Assembly: GCA_944325095.1 (NCBI GenBank)
Contig: CALUYV010000002.1
Span: 1-61,181 of the forward strand
Direction: 5' to 3'
Length of the DNA stretch: 61,181 nucleotides
Source of the DNA: Candidatus Gastranaerophilales bacterium
GTDB taxonomy: Bacteria > Cyanobacteriota > Vampirovibrionia > Gastranaerophilales > Gastranaerophilaceae
The notes below the pieces were generated by a model. The model had not been told where the DNA came from, did no database searches, and worked only from the letters and a program-made list of their open reading frames with translations. This document shows positions 26,873 to 34,706 of this stretch, one piece after another (the first letter of the stretch is position 1; every line of letters starts with the position of its first letter). The position numbers were made by a program, and so were the translations under genes.

Positions 26873-27547
26873 ATGTCCAAGAGTATAAAAGTTACAATCA
26901 TTGAAGATCATGATATGACAAGAATGGGTTTATCTTTTGCATTATCCAACAATGATGCTATTGAGGTTCTGGGAACGGCATCTGATGGAATGGAAGGTGT
27001 TGAACAGGCACTTGAATTAAAGCCTGATTTAGTAATTATGGATATCGGACTGCCGACTATAGACGGAATTGAAGCCACCAGAAAAATCAAAAATTCTATG
27101 CCGGAAATCAAAGTGCTGATGAATACTTCAAGGGATGATGAAGATGATATTCTCGATTCATTTGCAGCAGGTGCCGACGGATATATTACAAAAGGCGCAA
27201 CATCAGAGCAGACTATTTCCGCAATAAAAGCTGTAAGCGAAGGTGTCGGCTGGCTTGATCCTGCCATTGCGAGAGTTGTACTGTCAAATATCAGAAAAGC
27301 AAATCAGGCAGAAGAAAAAAGAAACGGAATAAATTACCAGAAGGGTAAAAATTTATACGGTCTAACCGAACGGGAAATGGAAGTTCTTGCACTGCTTGTG
27401 GAAGGACTCAAAAATCCGCAGATATCAAAAAAATTAGTAATCACTATTGCCACAACTAAAACTCATGTTCATAATATTCTGCAAAAATTATATGTAAAAA
27501 CTCGTTCAAAAGCGGTTGCAACAGCAATGAAAGACGGTCTGGTATAA
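26873..27547 (+). CDS. NarL/FixJ-type response regulator
   Basis: 224 aa. REC domain 1-120, with phosphoacceptor Asp57 (LVIMDIGLPTIDG) and the conserved Lys in YITKG. The C-terminal LuxR-type helix-turn-helix (LTEREMEVLALLVEGLKNPQISKKL, ~160-220) binds DNA. ATG 26873 is preferred over the in-frame GTG at 26864, since AAGGTG serves as the ribosome binding site. It forms a two-component pair with the kinase directly upstream. Target genes are unknown; the secreted protein gene 18 bp downstream may be co-transcribed. Confidence 0.92.
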   Translation: MSKSIKVTIIEDHDMTRMGLSFALSNNDAIEVLGTASDGMEGVEQALELKPDLVIMDIGLPTIDGIEATRKIKNSMPEIKVLMNTSRDDEDDILDSFAAGADGYITKGATSEQTISAIKAVSEGVGWLDPAIARVVLSNIRKANQAEEKRNGINYQKGKNLYGLTEREMEVLALLVEGLKNPQISKKLVITIATTKTHVHNILQKLYVKTRSKAVATAMKDGLV

Positions 27548-27565
27548 TTTCGGGCTCAAATAAGT

Positions 27566-29254
27566 ATGAAAATAAAAATTTTATCATTAGTTATTATATC
27601 AGTATTTTCAATATGCCTGAAAGCATATTCTGTTGATATACCTAAACAGGATGTAAAATCCAGAGATATTAAATATAAATATGACAGACTAAAAGAACAG
27701 GAAAAATACAAAAAAGAAGGTAAAATATTGAATTTAGTACCATCAGGATATATGACCGTTGATGAGTACGAAGAAATATCAAAATATAAAGATAAATCAA
27801 CAATGGAACTGGATATTCCGAAAGTCCAAACTCCGTCAGATTTTAAGTATATTCCGCATCCGACATATAAAATTGTAAAATACAACAATCCGCCCGGCGG
27901 CACTGAACTGCGTATAGATAAAAGAATATACTCTCAAAGACAAATAAACGCTCAAGGAGTTGTATCTCCGGATTTTTCAATGCTTGTTTATCCTGCCATA
28001 TACTATTACACGGACAGTGCATCAATTGCCTCAGACATGTTTGTAATACCGCTGAATAATGAAGATGAACCGTTAGACAGAATATTAAAAGCCAATGTCA
28101 TGAAACGAATACCTGAGCCTATACTTTCAACCGACAAAAGTATAAGCAACTATGCATCATTTATGACTCTAACACCCGTAGATTTCTCTGCGGACGGGAA
28201 AAAACTCCTTATCAAAGAAAAAATAGGCAGCAGAGAAGACGGCATCTGGAAAACTACAATATTTATCTATGATTTTTCTACAAAAGTTGATTACGATTTA
28301 TCAGATATCAGAGCGGCTATCACATATTTCTGGAAAGAATATATGGATTTGAATCTCGATGACTACCGCTGGGACATCTATCCTTTAGGATTTTTAAAAG
28401 CACAGCCGGACAGAGTTGCAGTTCAGGCTATTGCGTTCACCGGCAAAACTCCGGTTTTCCTAGGGACATGGAGTATTGATACAAAAGGCAGCCAATCCCG
28501 TGTTGTTTCGTTTGAAAAAGAAGTTGAACCATTAATCAGTGCAAACGGATACAAAGTTGTAAAAGACGGGGTAGAAGAATATGATGTAATCGAAAAAGAA
28601 GAAAAATCACAAAAAGAAGAGGATAAAATCCGCAAAAAGCAATTTGAAGAATACAAAAAAGCAAGATTAAAAGAAATTGATTACGAATATAAATATGCGG
28701 TAAAATATCTGAATAAAGATTATAAGATGGAAGCGCGCGATTACCGCAAACTGCGTTCACTCTCGGGAGTCAAAGACAGTGCAGAATTAAAAGAAGCCTA
28801 CAGGCAATTCCTTGTTGAACAATATCAAAAAGACATTGAAAAATCACAAAAAGATATTGAAAAACAAAACAAAAAACTTGATAAAATCAATGAAAAAATT
28901 GATAAACTCTACGAGAAAATGGGCGATATTCCACCATCCGAACCGCAAAAAGGCACAACAATGAATGAATATTTAAACGGTGAAAAAGGAGAAAAAGAAA
29001 ATCAGTTTGAAGGTTATGAGATTGATAAATTCAAGCAAAATAACAGTTCCGATAACCCGCCTGACGAAGAGTTAAACTATACGGATGAAAACGGAAATCA
29101 TTTAAACCTGCGTTCGGGGAATTATCCCGAAAACAATGAAAAGCCTGTTTCCGACAATATAAAGGATATAGAAGAGGAAATAAATCTAATTATGGATGCC
29201 AACACCGTTAAGGAAAATAATAGTATAAACCCGCAGCCGGCAGGAAATAACTAA
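27566..29254 (+). CDS. Secreted hypothetical protein with coiled-coil C-terminus
   Basis: 562 aa. Signal peptide MKIKILSLVIISVFSICLKAYS. The first ~320 residues contain strand-rich segments such as VDFSADGKKLLIKEKIGSR and IFIYDFSTK, similar to single blades of TolB/WD-type propellers. Residues ~340-470 form a strongly charged coiled coil (KDIEKSQKDIEKQNKKLDKI). The tail is acidic and Asn-rich. No family assigned with confidence. It follows the response regulator by 18 bp, so it may belong to the same unit. Its last 4 bp overlap the end of the opposite GIY-YIG gene. Confidence 0.65.
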   Translation: MKIKILSLVIISVFSICLKAYSVDIPKQDVKSRDIKYKYDRLKEQEKYKKEGKILNLVPSGYMTVDEYEEISKYKDKSTMELDIPKVQTPSDFKYIPHPTYKIVKYNNPPGGTELRIDKRIYSQRQINAQGVVSPDFSMLVYPAIYYYTDSASIASDMFVIPLNNEDEPLDRILKANVMKRIPEPILSTDKSISNYASFMTLTPVDFSADGKKLLIKEKIGSREDGIWKTTIFIYDFSTKVDYDLSDIRAAITYFWKEYMDLNLDDYRWDIYPLGFLKAQPDRVAVQAIAFTGKTPVFLGTWSIDTKGSQSRVVSFEKEVEPLISANGYKVVKDGVEEYDVIEKEEKSQKEEDKIRKKQFEEYKKARLKEIDYEYKYAVKYLNKDYKMEARDYRKLRSLSGVKDSAELKEAYRQFLVEQYQKDIEKSQKDIEKQNKKLDKINEKIDKLYEKMGDIPPSEPQKGTTMNEYLNGEKGEKENQFEGYEIDKFKQNNSSDNPPDEELNYTDENGNHLNLRSGNYPENNEKPVSDNIKDIEEEINLIMDANTVKENNSINPQPAGNN

Positions 29255-29514
29255 GATACAATGCCTGTTTTTATCAATTTCAGTTTGTCCTGTCTTGATA
29301 ATTTATGCTTTATCCGATATTCTTCTTTCATCGCTTCCTGTTTTGTCGCAAATTCTTTCTGCCAGAGAATTTTAACCGGTTTATTGGCTTTAGTATATTT
29401 TGCACCCTTCCCGTCAAGATGAGCCGCAAACCTTTTTTCTACATCATCCGTATAACCGCAGTACAAAGTATTATTTTCTGTCAAAAGAATATAAACATAA
29501 TGCTTTTTATTCAT
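29251..29514 (-). CDS. GIY-YIG nuclease family protein (UPF0213/YhbQ-like)
   Basis: 87 aa. Contains the YVYILLTENNTLYCGYTDDVEKRFAAH core of the GIY-YIG fold (YIL...YCGYT), with the conserved Arg, and ends in EEYRIKHKLSRQDKLKLI, typical of the short single-domain UPF0213 proteins. Family members may act on branched or damaged DNA; the biological role is unclear. Its 3' end overlaps the neighbouring plus-strand gene by 4 bp. Confidence 0.9.
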   Translation of the reverse strand: MNKKHYVYILLTENNTLYCGYTDDVEKRFAAHLDGKGAKYTKANKPVKILWQKEFATKQEAMKEEYRIKHKLSRQDKLKLIKTGIVS

Positions 29515-29590
29515 AATTAGATTATATTACATTTTTGTAATTTATTTTTAAGATTTACCCAATTTCATATATTTGGTATAAACTAGGGTT

Positions 29591-30385
29591 ATGAATAAAA
29601 AATATGCAATATGTTTCAATCCTGAAATGACAAATTCCGTAGAAGTTAAAGAAGATTTGTCCAAAATACTGGACAAACATTCGCTTGAATACAAAGTTCT
29701 TGATATTGAAGCAATGACACCGGGATTTGATTTTGTTTTTGTAATAGGCGGTGACGGAACCATTCTTAAAGCAGCAAGATTTTACTCTGATTTTGACACA
29801 CCTGTTCTGGGGATAAATTTAGGCAGACTGGGATTTTTATCTCAAACAACTCCTGCCAATCTTGATTCCACAATTTGCAAAATATTAAACGGAGAATATA
29901 AACTGGAACACCGTATGATGTTGTCAGGCGGCGGATATTCCGCTCTGAACGACTTTGCAATAAAAGGAAGTTCGGCAGGAAGAACCTCACGGTTTGCACT
30001 GCAGATTAACGGGAAATTAGTATGCGAATATCTTGCTGACGGAATAATCATCTCAACCCCGACAGGCAGCACCGCATACGGAATGGCAGCAGGCGGGCCT
30101 GTTTTATCTCCTGATATGGAAGCCATAGCAATAGTGCCTATTTGTCCGCATACATTTTCTGCCCGTCCTATCGTTGTTTCGGCAAAAGATGAAATAAAAA
30201 TTGTTCCTTGCCCGAATAACGAATATACAGTAGCCGTTGACGGACAATTTGTTTTCAATCTGACAGGAGATCTGGTCATTACAAAATCAGAAAAAAAAGC
30301 GATACTGGCACTGCTCATTGAAAACGATTTTTACTCGGTACTGCGCAATAAACTGCACTGGGGTGTTTCACCGGCCAAAATATAA
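29591..30385 (+). CDS. nadK: NAD kinase
   Basis: 264 aa. The GGDGTILKAARF motif, the INLGRLGFLS segment and the second-domain motif TPTGSTAYGMAAGGPV are all present. It phosphorylates NAD to NADP in the cytosol. No Shine-Dalgarno sequence is visible; TATAAA lies only 8 bases before the ATG, so the transcript may be leaderless. ftsZ follows 153 bp later with its own promoter. Confidence 0.95.
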   Translation: MNKKYAICFNPEMTNSVEVKEDLSKILDKHSLEYKVLDIEAMTPGFDFVFVIGGDGTILKAARFYSDFDTPVLGINLGRLGFLSQTTPANLDSTICKILNGEYKLEHRMMLSGGGYSALNDFAIKGSSAGRTSRFALQINGKLVCEYLADGIIISTPTGSTAYGMAAGGPVLSPDMEAIAIVPICPHTFSARPIVVSAKDEIKIVPCPNNEYTVAVDGQFVFNLTGDLVITKSEKKAILALLIENDFYSVLRNKLHWGVSPAKI

Positions 30386-30444
30386 GACACTAAAACCGTT
30401 GAATATTAAATTTTGTTCATATTTTTTCGGAAATTCTTGTACTT

Positions 30445-30473
30445 TTGCTCTATTTAAAATAGTATGTTATTAT
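30445..30473 (+). promoter_or_regulatory. ftsZ promoter
   Basis: TTGCTC (30445-30450), a 17-bp spacer and TATTAT (30468-30473), about 65 bp before the ftsZ start codon. Confidence 0.5.
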
Positions 30474-30538
30474 AGGAATATGCATGATGTAATTGTGTAA
30501 TGTTTTAGGATGAAATAGTTATAAGAGGTAAGAATATA

Positions 30539-31726
30539 GTGGAAAATATCGTTTCAGATCTTTTTGCAAGGAAAGAAGATACATCAAATGATCAGAATTC
30601 AAGACTTGGAGCAAACCCTACAAACATCAAAGTAGTCGGTGTCGGCGGCGGAGGAGGAAATGCCGTAAACAGAATGATTCAATCCGGATTATCCGGTGTT
30701 GATTTCTGGTTAATGAACACTGATGCTCAAGTGCTGGTTTCAGGCAGAACCAACAACCGCATCCAATTAGGCATCGCTTCTACACAGGGTCTTGGTGCCG
30801 GCGGCGATCCTTCTGTTGGTGAAAAGGCTGCAGAAGAGGCTCAGCAGGCAATCACTGAAGCACTTGACGGGGCTGATATGGTATTTATCACTGCAGGCAT
30901 GGGCGGCGGAACAGGAACAGGAGCGGCTCCTGTTGTTGCAAGAATTGCAAAACAACTTGGAATATTAACCGTTGCCGTTGTTACAAAACCTTTTGCTTTT
31001 GAAGGCAAAAAAAGACAAAATCAAGCTGTTTCAGGTATTGAAAAGTTAAAAGAATCTGTAGATGCCGTAATCGTTGTTCCTAACGACAAATTACTGCAAG
31101 TAGTTGACAGACAGGTAACACTTCCTGAATCGTTTATTATCGCAGATGAAGTCCTGTTAAGAGGTGTTCAGGGAATCTCAGACATCATTACTGTTCCGGG
31201 ACTTATAAATGTTGATTTTGCTGATGTTAAAACTGTAATGCAGGCATCTGGCTCTGCATTAATGGGTATCGGGCGCGCACAAGGCGAAGGCCGTGCAATA
31301 AAAGCCGCACAGCAGGCAATAAATTCACAATTACTTGAATCTTCAATAAACGGTGCTTCCGGTGTTATCGTTAACATTACAGGCGGGCCGGATATGGGTA
31401 TTCACGAAATCAGCGATGCTGCTTCTATTATCCATGACGCTGTTCTTGATGATGCAACAGTAATTATCGGTACTGCACTTAACGAATCTATACAGGGTGA
31501 AATTCAAATTACCGTTATTGCAACCGGTTTTGAATTAAAGAGCAATTCAGCACCATTGTTCGGTTCATCTGCAACTGCCGGTACTACAGCAAACACGGCA
31601 GCACCTGCAGCACCGCAAATTAATGCGGCTGACTTTTTCTCGGGAGCATTCAATAATCAAACAAAATCAATATTGTCAAACAATAATTTTACCAATATTG
31701 AAATTCCTGACTTTTTAAAAAGATAA
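30539..31726 (+). CDS. ftsZ: Cell division protein FtsZ
   Basis: 395 aa. Tubulin-like GTPase forming the division ring. Signatures: [15 protein letters not shown], the T4 loop [13 protein letters not shown] and the synergy-loop region [12 protein letters not shown] short Ala/Thr-rich linker leads to the C-terminal peptide IEIPDFLKR, which in other bacteria binds FtsA, ZipA or SepF. GTG start at 30539 with AAGAGGTAAG upstream. It is monocistronic, outside any visible dcw cluster, with its own promoter and terminator. ftsEX lies 20 kb away. Confidence 0.97.
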   Translation: MENIVSDLFARKEDTSNDQNSRLGANPTNIKVVGVGGGGGNAVNRMIQSGLSGVDFWLMNTDAQVLVSGRTNNRIQLGIASTQGLGAGGDPSVGEKAAEEAQQAITEALDGADMVFITAGMGGGTGTGAAPVVARIAKQLGILTVAVVTKPFAFEGKKRQNQAVSGIEKLKESVDAVIVVPNDKLLQVVDRQVTLPESFIIADEVLLRGVQGISDIITVPGLINVDFADVKTVMQASGSALMGIGRAQGEGRAIKAAQQAINSQLLESSINGASGVIVNITGGPDMGIHEISDAASIIHDAVLDDATVIIGTALNESIQGEIQITVIATGFELKSNSAPLFGSSATAGTTANTAAPAAPQINAADFFSGAFNNQTKSILSNNNFTNIEIPDFLKR

Positions 31727-31750
31727 CATAACATTTTAAGAAATAGAACA

Positions 31751-31780
31751 AAAACAGAGGTTTAAAGACCTCTGTTTTTT
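31751..31780. terminator. Bidirectional terminator between ftsZ and the convergent gene
   Basis: AAACAGAGGT pairs with ACCTCTGTTT, with T runs on both strands. The stop codon of the minus-strand gene lies at its edge. Confidence 0.85.
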
Positions 31781-32567
31781 ATTCTGTAAGTATTGAAAGG
31801 TTGAGAATTTCAATATCATCATAATCAATACGATCATTTCTGCTAAGATTGTAACCCGTTTTAATCGTAATTTGATTTGTAGTATTCGGTCTGATAAGAG
31901 AATTCGGAATTTTTATACGCATACCGTCCCCGTTTATCTGTAATTTTCCAATAATCTGCCCGTTGAAATATACTTCGGCAGGTGTTGAATATGCAGAACG
32001 CATTTTATTCTGCCCCATTTTATTGGCGAGTTTAGTATCAAGCCCTACAAGAGAACCGATAATAAGATAATTGGAATATTTTTTTGAATTTTCGGTCATG
32101 ACAAAATCTTTAGTATAATACGGGCCTATTGCTCTTATTCTGAAATCACCGGCATTTGCGGAATTCATTGAATAACTGTTATCCCCCAGATGCAGAATAT
32201 CGGATTCAAGGGCGATATCCATCGCCTCACTTTTCATAATCTCGATTTTCATAGGGTTGCTCAGGCTCTCATTATTGTTTATAGTTAAAGAAAACGGTCT
32301 GTAGCCTTCTTTTTCGACATTAAGAAGAGTCGGCTGTGTAATCTGGATTTTTTCGAGTTCAAAATTTCCGTTCGCATCTGTGTATGTTCTGAATTTCTTT
32401 TGAGGAATAGTAATTTTAGCAAATTCTATCCCGCGCTTTGTCTGAGCATCAATAACCTGATTGCTTTCGCTTTGTCCTACTTTTGTAACTCCGCCTGTAA
32501 AGGTGGTTGCATAAACATTTACAGGAACAATAAATAAAGAAAATATGATAAGTAATAAATTTTTCAT
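31779..32567 (-). CDS. Secreted protein with carboxypeptidase-regulatory-like domain
   Basis: 262 aa. Signal peptide MKNLLLIIFSLFIVPVNVYA. Residues ~35-110 resemble a CarboxypepD_reg-like beta-sandwich (AKITIPQKKFRTYTDANGNFELEKI, then LLNVEKEGYRPFSLTI). The C-terminal half has beta-rich segments (YFNGQIIGKLQINGDGMRIKIP) that look like a second sandwich. Such folds are usually adhesive or modular rather than catalytic. Location: outside the cytoplasmic membrane. The following tRNA-Leu is on the opposite strand. Confidence 0.75.
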   Translation of the reverse strand: MKNLLLIIFSLFIVPVNVYATTFTGGVTKVGQSESNQVIDAQTKRGIEFAKITIPQKKFRTYTDANGNFELEKIQITQPTLLNVEKEGYRPFSLTINNNESLSNPMKIEIMKSEAMDIALESDILHLGDNSYSMNSANAGDFRIRAIGPYYTKDFVMTENSKKYSNYLIIGSLVGLDTKLANKMGQNKMRSAYSTPAEVYFNGQIIGKLQINGDGMRIKIPNSLIRPNTTNQITIKTGYNLSRNDRIDYDDIEILNLSILTE

Positions 32568-32649
32568 AATTAAGTTATTTCATATCCGTAAAAATTTTTA
32601 ATTAGATTGTCAGGCATATATAACATACTTATCAAAACAAAAAAAGTTC

Positions 32650-32677
32650 TTGAAAAATATTATTTATCTGATATGAT
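32650..32677 (+). promoter_or_regulatory. tRNA-Leu promoter
   Basis: TTGAAA (32650-32655), a 16-bp spacer and TATGAT (32672-32677), 22 bp before the tRNA. Confidence 0.6.
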
Positions 32678-32698
32678 ATTGAAGTAAAAATTGAATAA

Positions 32699-32787
32699 GC
32701 CGATGTGATGGAATTGGTAGACGTGCTAGACTCAAAATCTTGTGAGGTTCAACCCTCGTGCCGGTTCGACCCCGGCCATCGGCACCA
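32699..32787 (+). tRNA. trnL: tRNA-Leu (anticodon CAA)
   Basis: 89-nt class II tRNA. Acceptor GCCGATG pairs with CATCGGC, a CCA end is encoded, and the T arm is GGTTCGACCCC. The anticodon loop CTCAAAA gives CAA (leucine UUG). A variable arm is present. Preceded by a good promoter and followed directly by a terminator. Confidence 0.97.
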
Positions 32788-32788
32788 T

Positions 32789-32816
32789 AAAAAAGACTCG
32801 ATACGGGTCTTTTTTA
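32789..32816 (+). terminator. tRNA-Leu terminator
   Basis: AAAAAAGACTCG pairs with CGGGTCTTTTTT around a 3-nt loop, immediately after the tRNA. Confidence 0.85.
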
Positions 32817-32940
32817 TTATATTTAAAATCAAACTTATCCGGCAATAATATTACCGTTTTTATTTTTACAAAATGTAAATAATTACTTTTAAAACAGGTA
32901 ACTTTTTTGTATGATGTGTGTGTATGGAAAGGAGATACAA

Positions 32941-33582
32941 ATGCCAAAATTTAATTTAATGTCGTATATAATGCCTCCTGAAGATAAAATGTTTTTCCAA
33001 CTTTTTCAGGATTGCTCGGAAATCTGCATGCAGGCAGCAAAATTATATGATGAAATTCTGCATACTCAATTAACAGAAGAACAAAAAGAGAAAGCAATAA
33101 AATTCAGAAAGAAAGGTAAATTATCCTATAAATTGGTTCTTAAGCAGTTAAATAAAAGTTTTATAACACCTATAGAGAGGGAGGATATTCAATATATTGC
33201 ATCCCAGTTAAACAGAATAAATAAAAAAATTGTCAAAGCCTGTCTTAATTTAGATGTGTATCACCTTACATCATACACTGAAGAAATGAAAGAACAGGCT
33301 TTAACTTTGGTTCAGGCAACAGAACAGATGGGTGAAATCATCAAAAAATTCAAAAAAGTATCTGATGTTGAAGATATTACCAAAACAAATATCGCAATGA
33401 AAGAACTCGAAACCCACGGAGATGAAATACACCATCGTGCGATGTATCACCTGTTTTCAGGGCAATATGAGGCTCTTGATGTAATTAAATTACGCGATAT
33501 GTATAAAGAGATAGAAAATGCTCTGGATGCATGTTTCAATGTATCCGATACAATATTGAATGTAGTATTAAAACAGAGTTAA
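32941..33582 (+). CDS. DUF47/PhoU-like phosphate transport accessory protein
   Basis: 213 aa all-helical protein. N-terminus MPKFNLMSYIMPPEDKMFFQLFQ and the repeated helical bundle with ETHGDEIHHRA fit the DUF47 (PhoU-related) family, whose genes lie before Pit transporters. It probably modulates phosphate uptake at the membrane's inner face. ATG 32941 is chosen because GGAAAGGAGA lies directly upstream; an in-frame ATG at 32911 would add residues unlike the family. The Pit gene begins 51 bp after the stop. Confidence 0.9.
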   Translation: MPKFNLMSYIMPPEDKMFFQLFQDCSEICMQAAKLYDEILHTQLTEEQKEKAIKFRKKGKLSYKLVLKQLNKSFITPIEREDIQYIASQLNRINKKIVKACLNLDVYHLTSYTEEMKEQALTLVQATEQMGEIIKKFKKVSDVEDITKTNIAMKELETHGDEIHHRAMYHLFSGQYEALDVIKLRDMYKEIENALDACFNVSDTILNVVLKQS

Positions 33583-33632
33583 CGGCAGACACTCTTATAA
33601 ATGCCCTGGATAGTTATGAAAAAGGATATTTT

Positions 33633-34643
33633 ATGTCATTAACATTATTAATATTAATTGCTGTAATAGTAGTTGCACTTGCTTTTGAATTTATCAATGG
33701 TTTTCACGATTGTGCAAATGCAATAGCAACAGTTGTTTCAACAAAAGTATTATCACCGAAACAGGCTGTTCTGTATGGTGCAACTCTGGAATTTATCGGT
33801 GCATTAACCGGAACACATGTTGCCAAAACAATCGGAGCCGGCATTGTAAATGCTGATATGGTTACACTGACAGTAATTTTCAGTGCACTGCTGGGTGCGG
33901 TTATATGGAATTTATTTACCTGGTATCTCGGACTGCCTTCCAGTTCATCGCATGCACTAATCGGCGGACTGCTTGGGGCTGCAATAGTTAAAGCGGGAAC
34001 AGGATGTGTCCATGTTGCAACTTTAATTGATAAAGTTATTATACCGATGTTTGCATCACCGGTTCTTGGTTTTTGCATGGGCTTTACTGTAATGCTTATT
34101 ATGATAAGAATTTTATGGTACACAAATCCGCAGATTGTAAATAAAAGGTTCAGAAAATTGCAACTGCTTTCATCAGGATTAATCGCATTGAGCCATGGTT
34201 CAAATGATGCCCAGAAAACAATGGGTATAATAACCCTTGCTCTGCTTGCCTGCGGGTATTTGCAAAAATCACCGAACGGAGATTTTGATATCCCGCTATT
34301 TGTAATTCTGATTTGTGCTGTCACAATGGCGGCCGGTACAATGAACGGCGGATACAAAATCATTAAAACAATGGGGCATAAGATTATTAAATTAAAACCG
34401 GTACACGGTTTTGCAGCAGAAACTTCAGCAGCTTCATTGATTTTGCTGGCATCTCATTTCGGAATCCCGCTGAGTACAACACATATTGTTTCAACATCTA
34501 TTATGGGCGTAGGTTCAACGCTTCATGCACATGCAGTTAAATGGAGAGTTGTTGGTAATATTGTCACCGCCTGGGTTGTTACAATTCCGGCATGTATGAT
34601 TCTGTCTGCTGTAATTTATTATGTTGTTGAATGTTTTAAATAA
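33633..34643 (+). CDS. pit: Inorganic phosphate transporter, PiT family
   Basis: 336 aa, about 9-10 membrane segments. Both PiT signature repeats are present: FINGFHDCANAIATVVSTKVLSP near residue 20 and SHGSNDAQKTMGI near 190, plus LGLPSSSSHALIGGLLGA. Low-affinity, proton- or sodium-coupled phosphate import in the cytoplasmic membrane. The ATG at 33633 follows AAAAAGGA; the longer frame from 33531 would overlap the DUF47 gene. It forms an operon with the PhoU-like protein. Confidence 0.95.
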   Translation: MSLTLLILIAVIVVALAFEFINGFHDCANAIATVVSTKVLSPKQAVLYGATLEFIGALTGTHVAKTIGAGIVNADMVTLTVIFSALLGAVIWNLFTWYLGLPSSSSHALIGGLLGAAIVKAGTGCVHVATLIDKVIIPMFASPVLGFCMGFTVMLIMIRILWYTNPQIVNKRFRKLQLLSSGLIALSHGSNDAQKTMGIITLALLACGYLQKSPNGDFDIPLFVILICAVTMAAGTMNGGYKIIKTMGHKIIKLKPVHGFAAETSAASLILLASHFGIPLSTTHIVSTSIMGVGSTLHAHAVKWRVVGNIVTAWVVTIPACMILSAVIYYVVECFK

Positions 34644-34675
34644 AAACAATTTATTCATTATAAATATTTAATACA

Positions 34676-34706
34676 AAATTCCGGAGTTGTTTTCCGGAAT
34701 TTTTGT
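34676..34706. terminator. Bidirectional terminator after pit
   Basis: AAAATTCCGGA pairs with TCCGGAATTTT, between convergent genes. Confidence 0.85.

Noticed and set aside
33704..34363. Long minus-strand frame of 219 codons inside pit
   Set aside because: It is antisense to a well-supported PiT transporter and shows no family pattern.
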